Origin: Streptomyces alboniger
GTDB taxonomy: Bacteria > Actinomycetota > Actinomycetes > Streptomycetales > Streptomycetaceae
Length of the DNA: 64,000 bases
Assembly (NCBI RefSeq): GCF_008704395.1
Contig: NZ_CP023695.1
Span: 4,588,001 to 4,652,000 of the forward strand
Direction of reading: 5' to 3'
Part shown: positions 1 through 9,870 of the stretch, in pieces
Layout: the number at the start of each line of letters is the position of its first letter
Position numbering within the stretch: position 1 is the stretch's first letter
Translations under genes and position numbers: made by a program
Notes under the pieces: model-generated
Databases searched by the model: none
The model's input: only the letters and a program-made list of their open reading frames with translations
Told to the model about the DNA's origin: nothing

Positions 1-1583
1 CCATCGGGTACATGGAGCACGACGAGCGGCGCCGCCGCTTCTTCGGCTACCTGAACCTCTTCCTCGCGGCGATGCTCCTCCTCGTCCTCGCCGACAACTA
101 CCTCCTCCTGTACGTCGGCTGGGAGGGCGTCGGTCTCGCCTCGTACCTCCTGATCGGCTTCTGGCAGCACAAGCCCAGCGCCGCCACCGCCGCGAAGAAG
201 GCCTTCCTGGTCAACCGCGTCGGCGACATGGGCCTGTCGATCGCGATCATGCTGATGTTCACCACCTTCGGGACGTTCGCCTTCGAGCCCGTCCTGGAGG
301 CGACGGGTGAGACCAGCGAGGGCAAGCTCACCGCCATCGGCCTGATGCTGCTGCTCGCCGCGTGCGGCAAGTCCGCGCAGGTGCCGCTCCAGTCCTGGCT
401 CGGTGACGCGATGGAGGGCCCGACCCCGGTCTCGGCCCTGATCCACGCGGCCACGATGGTGACCGCCGGTGTCTACCTGATCGTCCGCTCCGGAGCGATC
501 TTCAACGGCGCTCCGGACGCACAGCTCGCCGTCACGGTCGTCGGAGCGGTCACGCTCCTGTTCGGTGCGATCGTCGGTTGCGCGAAGGACGACATCAAGA
601 AGGCCCTCGCCGGCTCGACGATGTCCCAGATCGGCTACATGATCCTGGCCGCCGGCCTCGGACCCATCGGCTACGTCTTCGCGATCATGCACCTGGTGAC
701 GCACGGCTTCTTCAAGGCCGGGCTCTTCCTCGGCGCCGGATCGGTCATGCACGGCATGAACGACGAGGTGGACATGAGGAAGTACGGCGGCCTCAGGAAG
801 TACATGCCGGTCACCTTCGTCACCTTCGGGCTCGGCTATCTCGCGATCATCGGCTTCCCCGGCCTGTCCGGCTTCTTCTCCAAGGACAAGATCATCGAGG
901 CGGCGTTCGCCAAGGGCGGCACGGAGGGCTGGATCCTCGGGTCGGTGGCGCTCCTCGGCGCGGCCATCACCGCGTACTACATGACACGCGTGATGCTCAT
1001 GACCTTCTTCGGGGACAAGCGCTGGCAGCCGGACGCCGACGGCAACGAACCGCACCCGCACGAGTCGCCCACATCCATGACGATCCCGATGATCGTGCTC
1101 GCCTTCGGGTCGGTCTTCGCGGGCGGCTTCTTCGGCATCGGCGACCGCTTCCTGCACTGGCTGGAGCCGGTCACCGGCCACAAGCACGGTCACTCCCCGC
1201 TCAGCGCCGCCACGGTCACGGGCGCCACCGTGGGCGTCCTGCTCATCGGCGTCGCCCTGGCCTACGTCCAGTACGGGCGCAGGCCCGTCCCGGTCACCGC
1301 CCCGCGCGGCTCGCTCCTCACCCGGGCCGCCCGCCGCGACCTCCTCCAGGACGACTTCAACCACGTCGTCCTGGTGCGCGGCGGTGAGCACCTCACGCGC
1401 TCCCTGGTGTACGTCGACCACACCCTGGTCGACGGGGTCGTCAACGGCACGGCGGCCTCGATGGGCGGCCTCTCCGGACGGCTGCGCAAACTGCAGAACG
1501 GCTACGCCCGCTCCTACGCGGTCTCGATGTTCGGCGGCGCTGCGGTACTCATCGCCGCGACCCTGCTGATGAGGGCGGTCTGA
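1..1583 (+). CDS. nuoL: NADH-quinone oxidoreductase subunit L (partial, 5' end outside window)
   Basis: Membrane antiporter-like subunit of respiratory complex I (NDH-1), part of the distal proton-pumping arm. The reading frame is already open at the window edge and the first visible residues are IGYM, so the N-terminus (about 100 residues by family length) is missing. The visible part is strongly hydrophobic with the conserved proton-antiporter segments: [54 protein letters not shown], and [18 protein letters not shown] with its lysine pair. The C-terminus has the extra region ([18 protein letters not shown]) typical of NuoL rather than NuoM or NuoN. It is followed after 5 bases by nuoM, so this is the end of a nuo operon. 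Confidence 0.97.
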   Translation, partial: IGYMEHDERRRRFFGYLNLFLAAMLLLVLADNYLLLYVGWEGVGLASYLLIGFWQHKPSAATAAKKAFLVNRVGDMGLSIAIMLMFTTFGTFAFEPVLEATGETSEGKLTAIGLMLLLAACGKSAQVPLQSWLGDAMEGPTPVSALIHAATMVTAGVYLIVRSGAIFNGAPDAQLAVTVVGAVTLLFGAIVGCAKDDIKKALAGSTMSQIGYMILAAGLGPIGYVFAIMHLVTHGFFKAGLFLGAGSVMHGMNDEVDMRKYGGLRKYMPVTFVTFGLGYLAIIGFPGLSGFFSKDKIIEAAFAKGGTEGWILGSVALLGAAITAYYMTRVMLMTFFGDKRWQPDADGNEPHPHESPTSMTIPMIVLAFGSVFAGGFFGIGDRFLHWLEPVTGHKHGHSPLSAATVTGATVGVLLIGVALAYVQYGRRPVPVTAPRGSLLTRAARRDLLQDDFNHVVLVRGGEHLTRSLVYVDHTLVDGVVNGTAASMGGLSGRLRKLQNGYARSYAVSMFGGAAVLIAATLLMRAV

Positions 1584-1588
1584 TACCG

Positions 1589-3160
1589 ATGTCCTTTCCT
1601 CTGCTGACAGCGACGGCGGCCCTGCCCGCGGTCGGCGCGATCGCCACGGCAGCCGTCCCGGCCGCCCGGCGCTCCGCCGCCAAGTGGCTCGCGCTGCTCG
1701 TCTCGCTCGCCACGCTGGCCCTGGCCGTGACCGTGCTCGTGCGGTTCGACCCGGACGGCGACCGCTATCAACTGACCGAGTCCCGCGCGTGGATCGCGGA
1801 CTTCGGGGTGCGGTACGAACTGGGGGTCGACGGCATCGGCGTCGCGCTCATCGGACTCACCGCGCTGCTCATCCCGTTCATCATCCTGGCGGGCTGGCAC
1901 GACGCCGACCCCCTGGAGACGAAATCGTCGCGGTGGCGTCCCACCCAGGGCTTCTTCGCCCTGATCCTCGCCGTCGAGGCGATGGTGATCATCTCCTTCG
2001 AGGCCACCGACGTCTTCCTCTTCTACATCTTCTTCGAAGCCATGCTCATCCCGATGTACTTCCTCATCGGCGGCTTCGGGGACCGCGCCCACGCGGGCAG
2101 CGACGAGAACGCCTCGGCGCAACGCTCGTACGCGGCCGTGAAGTTCCTGCTCTACAACCTCGTCGGCGGCCTCATCATGCTGGCCGCCGTGATCGGGCTC
2201 TACGTAGTGGCGGGGAACTTCTCGCTCCAGGAGATCGCCGAGGCCCGCGCCAACGGCACGCTCGACATGGCGACCAGCACTGAGCGGTGGCTCTTCCTCG
2301 GCTTCTTCTTCGCCTTCGCGGTGAAGGCGCCGCTGTGGCCGCTGCACACCTGGCTGCCGAACGCGATGGGGGAGTCCACGGCCCCGGTCGCCGTGCTGAT
2401 CACGGCGGTGGTCGACAAGGTCGGCACGTTCGCGATGCTGCGGTTCTGCCTCGGGCTCTTCCCCGAGGCGAGCAAGTGGGCGACGCCCGTCATCGTCGTA
2501 CTCGCGCTGATCAGCATCATCTACGGCGCGCTGCTCGCGGTCGGCCAGCGCGACATCAAGCGCCTGGTGGCGTACGCGTCGATCTCGCACTTCGGGTTCA
2601 TCGTGCTCGGCATCTTCGCGATGACCTCGCAGGGCCAGTCGGGCGCGACGCTCTACATGGTCAACCACGGCATCTCGACCGCCGCGCTGATGCTGGTGGC
2701 CGGTTTCCTCATCTCGCGGCGCGGCTCGCGTCTGATCGCCGACTACGGAGGGGTGCAGAAAGTCGCCCCGGTGCTCGCGGGCACCTTCCTGATCGGCGGC
2801 CTGGCCACGCTCTCGCTGCCGGGGCTCGCGCCCTTCGTGAGTGAATTCCTCGTCCTGGTCGGCGCGTTCGCGCGCTATCCGGTGGCCGGGATCGTCGCGA
2901 CCCTCGGCATCGTGCTCGCCGCGCTCTACACCCTCGTCCTCTACCAGCGGACGATGACGGGCCCCGTGAAGCCGGAGGTCTCGGCCATGCCGGACCTGCG
3001 GGTGCGTGAACTGGTCGTCGTCGCCCCGCTGATCGCGCTCCTGATCGGCCTCGGGGTCTACCCGAAGCCGCTCACCGAGCTGGTGAACCCGGCGGTCAAG
3101 CACACCATGTCCGACGTACAGCAGAAGGACCCCGAGCCCGAGGTGGAGGCGGCCAAGTGA
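1589..3160 (+). CDS. nuoM: NADH-quinone oxidoreductase subunit M
   Basis: Second antiporter-like proton-pumping subunit of complex I, 523 residues, normal for the family. About 14 membrane segments can be counted by hydrophobicity. Diagnostic stretches are the VDGIGVALIGLTALLIPF start, FYIFFEAMLIPMYFLIGGFG around residue 150 (with the conserved glutamate), AVKAPLWPLHTWLPNAMGE around residue 245, and QRDIKRLVAYASISHFGF around residue 325. The ATG lies 5 bases after the nuoL stop; nuoN overlaps the 3' end by 4 bases, which implies translational coupling. Confidence 0.98.
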   Translation: MSFPLLTATAALPAVGAIATAAVPAARRSAAKWLALLVSLATLALAVTVLVRFDPDGDRYQLTESRAWIADFGVRYELGVDGIGVALIGLTALLIPFIILAGWHDADPLETKSSRWRPTQGFFALILAVEAMVIISFEATDVFLFYIFFEAMLIPMYFLIGGFGDRAHAGSDENASAQRSYAAVKFLLYNLVGGLIMLAAVIGLYVVAGNFSLQEIAEARANGTLDMATSTERWLFLGFFFAFAVKAPLWPLHTWLPNAMGESTAPVAVLITAVVDKVGTFAMLRFCLGLFPEASKWATPVIVVLALISIIYGALLAVGQRDIKRLVAYASISHFGFIVLGIFAMTSQGQSGATLYMVNHGISTAALMLVAGFLISRRGSRLIADYGGVQKVAPVLAGTFLIGGLATLSLPGLAPFVSEFLVLVGAFARYPVAGIVATLGIVLAALYTLVLYQRTMTGPVKPEVSAMPDLRVRELVVVAPLIALLIGLGVYPKPLTELVNPAVKHTMSDVQQKDPEPEVEAAK

Positions 3161-4806
3161 GCGCATCAGCCGTCCACAGCCTGTGGACAATGGCCGCCGA
3201 TCCGATCGACAAGATCGACGCGCCCAAGATCGAGTATGGGCAGTTGTCGCCGACGTTGATCGTCATCGGCGCGGCCGTCCTCGGAGTGCTCATCGAAGCC
3301 TTCGTCCCGCGCAAGTCCCGTTACTACGTCCAGTTGTTCGTGACCGTCGTAGCCCTCACCGCGGCCTTCGCCGCCGTGGTGGGGCTCGCGGCCCGCGGAT
3401 TCGGTACGACGAAGGCGCAGATCGCGGCGATGGGCGCGATCGCGGTCGACGGGCCCGCGCTCTTCCTCCAGGGCACCATCCTGCTCGCCGGGCTCGTCGC
3501 CGTCTTCACCTTCGCGGAGCGGCGGCTCGACCCGGTGACGCACGGCAACCGCGTGGACTCGTTCGTCGCGCAGGCCGGGGCCGTGCCGGGCAGCGAGGGC
3601 GAACAGGCCGCCACGAAGGCCGGGTTCACCACCACCGAGGTGTTCCCGCTGGCGCTCTTCGCCATCGGCGGCATGCTCGTCTTCCCCGCGGCGAACGACC
3701 TCCTGACGCTCTTCATCGCGCTGGAAGTCTTCTCCCTGCCGCTGTACCTGCTGTGCGCGCTCGCCCGCCGCAAGCGCCTCATGTCGCAGGAAGCCGCCGT
3801 CAAGTACTTCCTGCTCGGCGCGTTCGCCTCCGCGTTCACGCTCTTCGGCATCGCGCTCCTGTACGGGTACGCGGGCTCGGTGTCGTACGCGACGATCGCG
3901 AACGTGGTCGAGGGCAACATCTCGACGATGGACCCGGCCCTCGCCGACACCATGGGCAATGACGCGCTGCTTCTGATCGGCGTCGCGATGGTCGTCATGG
4001 GGCTGCTCTTCAAGGTGGGCGCGGTGCCGTTCCACATGTGGACCCCCGACGTCTACCAGGGTGCACCGACTCCGGTCACCGGCTTCATGGCGGCGGCGAC
4101 GAAGGTGGCCGCGTTCGGCGCCCTCCTGCGCCTGCTGTACGTGGTCCTGCCGGGCCTGCGCTGGGACTGGCGGCCAGTCATGTGGGGCATCGCGATCATC
4201 ACGATGCTGGGCGGCGCGATCGTCGCCATCACGCAGACCGACATCAAGCGGCTCCTCGCGTACTCGTCCATCGCCCACGCGGGCTTCATCCTCGCCGGTG
4301 TCGTCGCCACCACCCCGGACGGCGTCTCCTCGGTGCTCTTCTACCTGGCGGCGTACTCCTTCGTGACGATCGGCGCCTTCGCCGTGGTCACCCTGGTGCG
4401 CGACGCGGGGGGCGAGGCCACGCACCTGTCGAAGTGGGCGGGGCTCGGGCGCAGGTCCCCCTTGGTCGCCGCGGTCTTCGCGGTCTTCCTGCTGGCCTTC
4501 GCGGGCATCCCGCTGACCTCCGGGTTCACGGGGAAGTTCGCGGTCTTCAAGGCGGCGGCCGAGGGCGGCGCGGGCGCCCTCGTCGTGGTCGGTGTGCTGT
4601 CGTCGGCGATCGCCGCGTTCTTCTACATCCGTGTGATCGTGCTCATGTTCTTCAGCGAGCCGAAGGCGGACGGCCCCACGGTCGCCGTGCCGTCGCCGCT
4701 GACCATGACGGCGATCGGCGTGGGCGTCGCGGTGACGCTGGTGCTCGGTGTGGCCCCGCAGTACTTCCTGGATCTGGCGGGCCAGGCGGGGGTCTTCGTC
4801 CGGTAA
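3157..4806 (+). CDS. nuoN: NADH-quinone oxidoreductase subunit N
   Basis: Third antiporter-like proton-pumping subunit of complex I, 549 residues. The GTG start overlaps the nuoM stop by 4 bases. An internal ATG 30 bases later (MAADPIDKID) is a possible alternative start. Family motifs are present: ALEVFSLPLYLLCALARR, VGAVPFHMWTPDVYQGAP near residue 285, and QTDIKRLLAYSSIAHAGF near residue 355. It is the last gene of this nuo operon; a 14-bp perfect hairpin follows 25 bases after the stop. Confidence 0.98.
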   Translation: MSASAVHSLWTMAADPIDKIDAPKIEYGQLSPTLIVIGAAVLGVLIEAFVPRKSRYYVQLFVTVVALTAAFAAVVGLAARGFGTTKAQIAAMGAIAVDGPALFLQGTILLAGLVAVFTFAERRLDPVTHGNRVDSFVAQAGAVPGSEGEQAATKAGFTTTEVFPLALFAIGGMLVFPAANDLLTLFIALEVFSLPLYLLCALARRKRLMSQEAAVKYFLLGAFASAFTLFGIALLYGYAGSVSYATIANVVEGNISTMDPALADTMGNDALLLIGVAMVVMGLLFKVGAVPFHMWTPDVYQGAPTPVTGFMAAATKVAAFGALLRLLYVVLPGLRWDWRPVMWGIAIITMLGGAIVAITQTDIKRLLAYSSIAHAGFILAGVVATTPDGVSSVLFYLAAYSFVTIGAFAVVTLVRDAGGEATHLSKWAGLGRRSPLVAAVFAVFLLAFAGIPLTSGFTGKFAVFKAAAEGGAGALVVVGVLSSAIAAFFYIRVIVLMFFSEPKADGPTVAVPSPLTMTAIGVGVAVTLVLGVAPQYFLDLAGQAGVFVR

Positions 4807-4830
4807 CCCGCCTGTTCGTATGTGTGTCGC

Positions 4831-4864
4831 CCGCCCGGCATCCCGATCTGGGGATGCCGGGCGG
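4831..4864 (+). terminator. Hairpin terminator after nuoN
   Basis: A perfect 14-bp inverted repeat (4831-4844 with 4851-4864) encloses a 6-base loop, 25 bases past the nuoN stop. No U-tract follows, as is usual for Streptomyces hairpin terminators. It likely closes the first nuo operon before recQ. Confidence 0.8.
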
Positions 4865-4977
4865 TGGCCTGTGGATAACTTCTCGGGCTGTCGGTGCGGG
4901 GCCCTATCGTGGAGGCAGTGGTCGGGGCAGCGACCGGAGCGGTGACCGAGGCAGGACGTACGGCGGGGGGCAGGGCG

Positions 4978-7023
4978 ATGGATGGGACCAAGGGCATGGG
5001 CGAGGTGACGGCTCCGGTATCGGCGCCGGGCGGAGCGACCGGGACGATGACCGGCGGGGTGACGCAGAGCGACGCGCTGCGCACACTCCACCGCGTCTTC
5101 GGGTACGACGCCTTCCGCGGCGAGCAGGAAGCGGTCATCGACCACGTGGTGGCCGGCGGCGACGCCGTCGTCCTCATGCCCACCGGCGGCGGCAAGTCCC
5201 TCTGCTATCAGATCCCGGCCCTGGTCAGACCGGGCACGGGCGTGGTGGTGTCCCCGCTCATCGCGCTCATGCAGGACCAGGTGGACGCGCTGCGGACGGC
5301 CGGTGTCCGCGCCGGGTTCATCAACTCCACGCAGGACTTCGACGAGCGGCGCGTGATGGAGGCCGAGTTCCTCGCGGGCGAGCTGGACGTGCTCTATCTC
5401 GCCCCGGAGCGGCTGCGCCTGGACGCCACCCTGGACCTCCTCTCGCGCGGCAAGATCTCCGTCTTCGCCATCGACGAGGCGCACTGTGTCGCGCAGTGGG
5501 GGCACGACTTCCGGCCCGACTACCTGGCGCTCTCCGTGCTCGGGCAGCGCTGGCCGGACGTCCCGCGCATCGCCCTGACGGCGACGGCCACGCACGCCAC
5601 GCACCGGGAGATCACCGAGCGGCTCGGCATGCCGGACGCCAAGCACTTCGTGGCGAGCTTCGACCGGCCCAACATCCAGTACCGCATCGTGCCCAAGGCC
5701 GAGCCGAAGAAGCAGCTCCTGTCCTTCCTGAAGGAGGAGCACGCGGGCGACGCCGGCATCGTCTACTGCCTCTCGCGGAACTCGGTGGAGAAGACCGCCG
5801 AGTTCCTGTGCCAAAACGGCATCGAGGCGGTCCCGTACCACGCGGGGCTCGACGGCGGCACGCGCGCGCGGCACCAGTCCCGCTTCCTGCGGGAGGAAGG
5901 CCTCGTCGTCTGCGCCACGATCGCCTTCGGCATGGGCATCGACAAGCCGGACGTCCGCTTCGTCGCCCACCTCGACCTGCCCAAGTCGGTCGAGGGGTAC
6001 TACCAGGAGACGGGCCGCGCGGGCCGGGACGGCCTGCCCTCGACGGCCTGGATGGCGTACGGCCTTCAGGACGTCGTCCAGCAGCGCAAGCTGATCCAGG
6101 GCGGCGAGGGCGACGAGGCGTTCCGGCGCCGGGCCGCCTCCCACCTGGACTCGATGCTGGCGCTCTGCGAGACCGCGCGGTGCCGCCGGGCCCAGCTGCT
6201 CACGTACTTCGGCCAGGAGGCGCCGGAGGCGTGCGGGAACTGCGACACGTGCCTCGCCCCGCCCGAGACCTGGGACGGCACGGTCGCGGCGCAGAAGGTG
6301 CTCTCCACGGTGGTGCGCCTTCAGCGTGAGCGCGGCCAGAAGTTCGGCGCGGGCCAGATCATCGACATCCTGCTCGGCAAGAAGACCGCGAAGGTCATCC
6401 AGTTCGACCACGACCAGCTCTCGGTCTTCGGTATCGGCGAGGAGCTGGCCGAGGCCGAATGGCGGGGCGTGGTGCGGCAGTTGCTGGCGCAGGGCCTGCT
6501 CGCGGTCGAGGGGGAGTACGGCACGCTGGTGCTCACCGAGACGAGCGGATCCGTCCTCGGCCGGGAGCGCGAGGTGCGGCTGCGCAAGGAGCCGAAGCGG
6601 GCCCCGGCCGCGCGGGCCGCGAAGGGTGAGCGCAAGGCGAAGGCGGCGGCAGCGGTCGCCGAGCTGGCCCCGGAGGCGGTGCCGGTCTTCGAGGCGCTGC
6701 GTGCCTGGCGCGGCGCCCAGGCCAAGGAGCAGGGTGTCCCCGCGTATGTGATCTTCCACGACGCGACGCTGCGCGAGATCGCCACGCTGCGGCCCACGTC
6801 CGTGGGGGACCTCGCGGGCATCAGCGGGGTGGGCGAGAAGAAGCGGGCGACGTATGGCGAGGGGGTGGTCGGGGTCGTCGCGGAGTTCGCTGGCTCGGGC
6901 GGGGCGCCCGGCGGGGATGTGCCGCCCGCCGAGGAGGCTTCCTCCGGTGGCCCGCAGTCGGCGCCGGGCGGGGACGCCGAGCTGGGCTGGGGTGACGAGG
7001 AGGAGCCGGACTGGGCGTCCTGA
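4978..7023 (+). CDS. recQ: ATP-dependent DNA helicase RecQ
   Basis: 3'-5' DNA helicase of recombination and replication-fork repair. The helicase core begins with [18 protein letters not shown], followed by Walker A (MPTGGGKS, near residue 65), motif II DEAH ([19 protein letters not shown]) and motif VI ([12 protein letters not shown]). A Cys cluster ([13 protein letters not shown] ... ACGNCDTC) forms the RecQ zinc subdomain. It is followed by an RQC-like winged helix, a basic Ala/Lys/Arg linker and a C-terminal HRDC domain ([21 protein letters not shown]). The frame is open upstream to a GTG at 4894 and other ATGs lie at 4996 and 5047. I chose the ATG at 4978 because a G-rich ribosome site precedes it, but the start is uncertain. 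The C-terminal tail is acidic and Gly/Pro-rich. Confidence 0.95.
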   Translation: MDGTKGMGEVTAPVSAPGGATGTMTGGVTQSDALRTLHRVFGYDAFRGEQEAVIDHVVAGGDAVVLMPTGGGKSLCYQIPALVRPGTGVVVSPLIALMQDQVDALRTAGVRAGFINSTQDFDERRVMEAEFLAGELDVLYLAPERLRLDATLDLLSRGKISVFAIDEAHCVAQWGHDFRPDYLALSVLGQRWPDVPRIALTATATHATHREITERLGMPDAKHFVASFDRPNIQYRIVPKAEPKKQLLSFLKEEHAGDAGIVYCLSRNSVEKTAEFLCQNGIEAVPYHAGLDGGTRARHQSRFLREEGLVVCATIAFGMGIDKPDVRFVAHLDLPKSVEGYYQETGRAGRDGLPSTAWMAYGLQDVVQQRKLIQGGEGDEAFRRRAASHLDSMLALCETARCRRAQLLTYFGQEAPEACGNCDTCLAPPETWDGTVAAQKVLSTVVRLQRERGQKFGAGQIIDILLGKKTAKVIQFDHDQLSVFGIGEELAEAEWRGVVRQLLAQGLLAVEGEYGTLVLTETSGSVLGREREVRLRKEPKRAPAARAAKGERKAKAAAAVAELAPEAVPVFEALRAWRGAQAKEQGVPAYVIFHDATLREIATLRPTSVGDLAGISGVGEKKRATYGEGVVGVVAEFAGSGGAPGGDVPPAEEASSGGPQSAPGGDAELGWGDEEEPDWAS

Positions 7024-7079
7024 GGTCAGTCCCGGTAGCCGTCGTGACGGGGCCGCCTGGGCGGGAGGGCCGTGCTGGC

Positions 7080-7116
7080 CGCGGGGCGGCGCCGGACTCG
7101 GCGGCGCCGCCCCGCG
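7080..7116. terminator. Bidirectional hairpin between recQ and fahA
   Basis: A perfect 15-bp, entirely G/C stem (7080-7094 with 7102-7116) with a 7-base loop sits in the gap between two convergent genes. It is likely to stop transcripts from both sides. Confidence 0.8.
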
Positions 7117-7138
7117 ACCGGATCGCCGCTCGGTGGCT

Positions 7139-8452
7139 TTACCGAGCCGCCACGATCCGGCCCGTCACCTCGCCGAGGCCCACCTTGGTGCCGTCCGGCC
7201 CCGGGGCCCACGCCGAGAGCGTGACCTCGTCGCCGTCCTCCAGGAACGTCCGCTTGCCGTCGGGGAGTTCGAGGGGGTCCCGGCCGTTCCAGGTGATCTC
7301 GATCAGGGAGCCGTACTGACCGGCCGAGGGGCCGCTGACCGTGCCCGAGCCGTACAGGTCACCGGTGCGCAGGGAGGCGCCGTTGACCGTCATGTGCGCG
7401 AGCTGCTGCGCGGCCGTCCAATACACGGTGGAGAAGGGCGGCTCGGAGATGACGTGGCCGTTGAGCGTGACCGTCATGCGCAGGTCGTAGCCGCCGGGCT
7501 CGTCCGTGGCCGACTCGGCGGAGTCGTCCAGGTAGGGCAGCAGCTGGTGCGTGCGCTCCGGGGGCGCGACCCGGGCCGCGTCCAGTGCGTCGAGGGGGGT
7601 GATCCAGGCGGACACCGAGGTGGCGAAGGACTTGCCGAGGAACGGGCCGAGGGGGACGTACTCCCAGGCCTGGATGTCGCGCGCCGACCAGTCGTTGAGG
7701 AGCGTGAGGCCGAAGACGTGCTCGCGGAAGTCCGCGAGGGGCACGGGAGTTCCGTGCGTCGAGGGGGCGCCGACCACGAACCCGACCTCCGCCTCGATGT
7801 CGAGGCGGACCGAGGGGCCGAAGACGGGGGCGGTGTCGGAGGGTGCCTTGCGCTGGCCCGAGGGGCGCACCACGTCCGTCCCGGAGACCACGACGGTGCC
7901 GGACCGGCCGTGGTAACCGATGGGCAGGTGCTTCCAGTTGGGGGTGAGCGGGGTCGGCGAGTCCGGGCGGAACATCTTGCCCAGGTTCGTCGCGTGGTTC
8001 TCCGAGGCGTAGAAGTCGACGTAGTCCGCTACCTCGAACGGCAGGTGCAGGGTGACGTCGGAGAGGGGGTGCAGCAGGGGGCGTACGGAATCCCGGTAGG
8101 ACGGGACGGTCACCCACGCCGTCAGGGCGCGCCGCACGTCGGACCAGGCGGTGCGGCCCGCGGAGAGGAGAGCGTTCAGGGTGGGCCGGGCGAGGAGGGA
8201 CACATAGGGGGAGCCGAGCGCGGCGGCGGCAGCACCCGCGTCCAGGACGTACGAGCCGAGTCGTACGCCGACCCTGCGCTGGTCGGTGCGCTCCCCGGCC
8301 AGGGAGAACACGCCGTAGGGGAGGTTGTGCGGTCCGAAGGGATCGCCCTCGGGCAGGCCGAAGGGGTCGCCCTCGGAGAGGCCGATGGAGTCGCTCTCGG
8401 GGAGGCCGGGGGTGTCACCGGCGGCCGGGTCGAGCGGGGTCTGCTCGGACAT
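7139..8452 (-). CDS. fahA: Fumarylacetoacetase
   Basis: Hydrolyses fumarylacetoacetate to fumarate and acetoacetate, the last step of tyrosine/homogentisate catabolism. It is 437 residues long, with the N-terminal SH3-like FAA domain followed by the catalytic FAH domain. Recognisable family blocks are DYVDFYASENHATNLGKMFR, LPIGYHGRSGTVVVSGT, the metal-binding LDIEAEVGFVVG, VFGLTLLNDWSARDIQAWEY, LGPFLGKSFATSVSAWI and LRTGDLYGSGTVSGP. The first 40 residues carry an unusual imperfect repeat (GLPESDSIGLSEGDPFGLPEGDPFG). It stands alone; a palindromic operator-like site lies 32 bases upstream of the ATG. Confidence 0.96.
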   Translation of the reverse strand: MSEQTPLDPAAGDTPGLPESDSIGLSEGDPFGLPEGDPFGPHNLPYGVFSLAGERTDQRRVGVRLGSYVLDAGAAAAALGSPYVSLLARPTLNALLSAGRTAWSDVRRALTAWVTVPSYRDSVRPLLHPLSDVTLHLPFEVADYVDFYASENHATNLGKMFRPDSPTPLTPNWKHLPIGYHGRSGTVVVSGTDVVRPSGQRKAPSDTAPVFGPSVRLDIEAEVGFVVGAPSTHGTPVPLADFREHVFGLTLLNDWSARDIQAWEYVPLGPFLGKSFATSVSAWITPLDALDAARVAPPERTHQLLPYLDDSAESATDEPGGYDLRMTVTLNGHVISEPPFSTVYWTAAQQLAHMTVNGASLRTGDLYGSGTVSGPSAGQYGSLIEITWNGRDPLELPDGKRTFLEDGDEVTLSAWAPGPDGTKVGLGEVTGRIVAAR

Positions 8453-8890
8453 GCGTACCTGCCTCGCTTTCCATAGGGGTGTGCCACACGTTACGTGTGA
8501 AGGCCCCTGTTACGGCAGTGCCTGAAGAGTGCGTGATGTCCGGTAAGTCTTGCCGGGGGTGGTGCGGCTCTCTCCGAGTTCACTCTTCGACGGCCGCGCT
8601 GTCCCGGCTCATGGCAGTTCGGTCAGTCATGTCGCGGGTGGCGGAACGGCCCTTGACCGGGGCCCTGTCCGCCACGGACCGGGCGCGCTCCAGCTCGGGT
8701 TGGCACTGACGGCTTCAGCTACGTGCCTCGAAGTGAAGGTACGGGTCGTGGCGTACGCGCCTTCTCAGTCCGTTCTGCGGAATGAGAGGTTCCACTTTCT
8801 GGTGAACCCTGATGGCTCCCACCTCCCTCCTCCCGCACCGGCCTTGCCAAGCCGCTTCCGGCGCGGCTCAGGATCCGTATTCTCTGGATC
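8453..8890. other. Intergenic region upstream of fahA and the HAD gene
   Basis: A 438-base gap between divergent genes with no convincing coding pattern; the short open frames in it have poor composition. It holds the perfect palindrome at 8484-8498 and must contain both promoters. I cannot assign -10/-35 boxes with confidence. Confidence 0.5.
8484..8498. promoter_or_regulatory. Palindromic operator candidate of fahA
   Basis: CACACGT-T-ACGTGTG is a perfect 7-bp inverted repeat around one base, ending 32 bases upstream of the fahA start. Its size, symmetry and position suit a dimeric repressor or activator of tyrosine catabolism. The regulator is not identified in this window. Confidence 0.55.
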
Positions 8891-9727
8891 ATGGCCGCTC
8901 CCCTCGCATATGCACTTATCGCCACTGACCTGGACGGGACGCTGCTACGCGGCGACGACACGGTTTCGGACCGGTCGCGGCGGGCGCTGGCCGCCGCGGG
9001 TGAGGGGGGCGCGCGGCACCTCGTGGTGACGGGGCGGCCCGCGCCGCGCGTGCGGTCGCTTCTCGGCGATCTCGGCTATGCCGGTCTCGCCGTCTGCGGA
9101 CAGGGTGCGCAGCTCTACGACGCCGGGGCGCACCGCATGGTGTGGTCGGTGACGCTCGACCGTGAGCTGGCCGAGGTCGCGCTCGGGAAGATCGAGGCGG
9201 AGGTCGGGCAGGTCTTCGCGGCCGTCGACCAGGACGGCGTGGACGGCCTCACGCTGATCGAGCCCGGCTACGAGATGCCGCACCCCACGCTCCCCGCGGT
9301 CCGCGTACCCGGGCGTGACGTGCTCTGGGAGGTGCCCATCAGCAAGGTGCTTGTCCGGCATCCGGCGTTGACGGACGACGAGTTGGCGGAGGTGGCGCGC
9401 GGGGCGGTCGACTCGCTCGCCACGGTCACGATGTCGGGGCCCGGCACCGTGGAGCTGCAACCGTGCGGGGTGACCAAGGCGACCGGCCTCGCGCTGGCCG
9501 CCGAGCGCATGGGCCTGACGGCCGCCGACACGGTGGCCTTCGGCGACATGCCGAACGACATCCCCATGTTCCGGTGGGCGGCCCACGGCGTGGCGATGGC
9601 CAACGCCCACAGCGAACTCAAGGCAGTGGCGGACGAGTTGACCCGATCGAACGAGGAGGACGGCGTCGCGGTCTTTCTGGAGGGGTTACTCGCGGCCGCC
9701 CAGGGCGCCACGGACGCCCGGCTCTGA
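8891..9727 (+). CDS. HAD-superfamily phosphatase, Cof type
   Basis: A 278-residue cytosolic hydrolase of the Cof/YbiV branch of the HAD superfamily; these proteins dephosphorylate sugar phosphates or similar small molecules. Motif I is DLDGT at residues 13-17 (nucleophile Asp13, acid/base Asp15). Motif II is VTGRPA near residue 50. The motif III lysine lies in GVTKATGLALAAERMGL, and motif IV is FGDMPNDIPMF with the metal-binding acids. A C2-type cap lies between motifs II and III. The substrate cannot be inferred. The gene is monocistronic and convergent with the CocE-type hydrolase. Confidence 0.93.
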   Translation: MAAPLAYALIATDLDGTLLRGDDTVSDRSRRALAAAGEGGARHLVVTGRPAPRVRSLLGDLGYAGLAVCGQGAQLYDAGAHRMVWSVTLDRELAEVALGKIEAEVGQVFAAVDQDGVDGLTLIEPGYEMPHPTLPAVRVPGRDVLWEVPISKVLVRHPALTDDELAEVARGAVDSLATVTMSGPGTVELQPCGVTKATGLALAAERMGLTAADTVAFGDMPNDIPMFRWAAHGVAMANAHSELKAVADELTRSNEEDGVAVFLEGLLAAAQGATDARL

Positions 9728-9870
9728 GAGCGCCCCAAAGGCTCACCCTCGCTGCCAGTGCCTGTTGGCCCCTCAAGTCGCACATGGTCGGGGGCAACCG
9801 CGGCGCCCGGTTCGAGTGGTCCGAGTGGTCCGAGGGGACGCCGACCTGCCGATCCGCCGCCCCGCCCGCC

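Noticed and set aside
1514..3190. 558-residue open frame on the minus strand
   Set aside because: It lies entirely opposite nuoM/nuoN and is built of Arg, Glu, His, Gly and Asp runs; this is the normal mirror frame of a high-GC gene.
3166..6759. 1197-residue open frame on the minus strand
   Set aside because: Opposite nuoN and recQ, low-complexity charged composition, no domain; a shadow.
8550..9029. 159-residue plus-strand frame ahead of the HAD gene
   Set aside because: Overlaps the start of the HAD gene in another frame and has no recognisable features.
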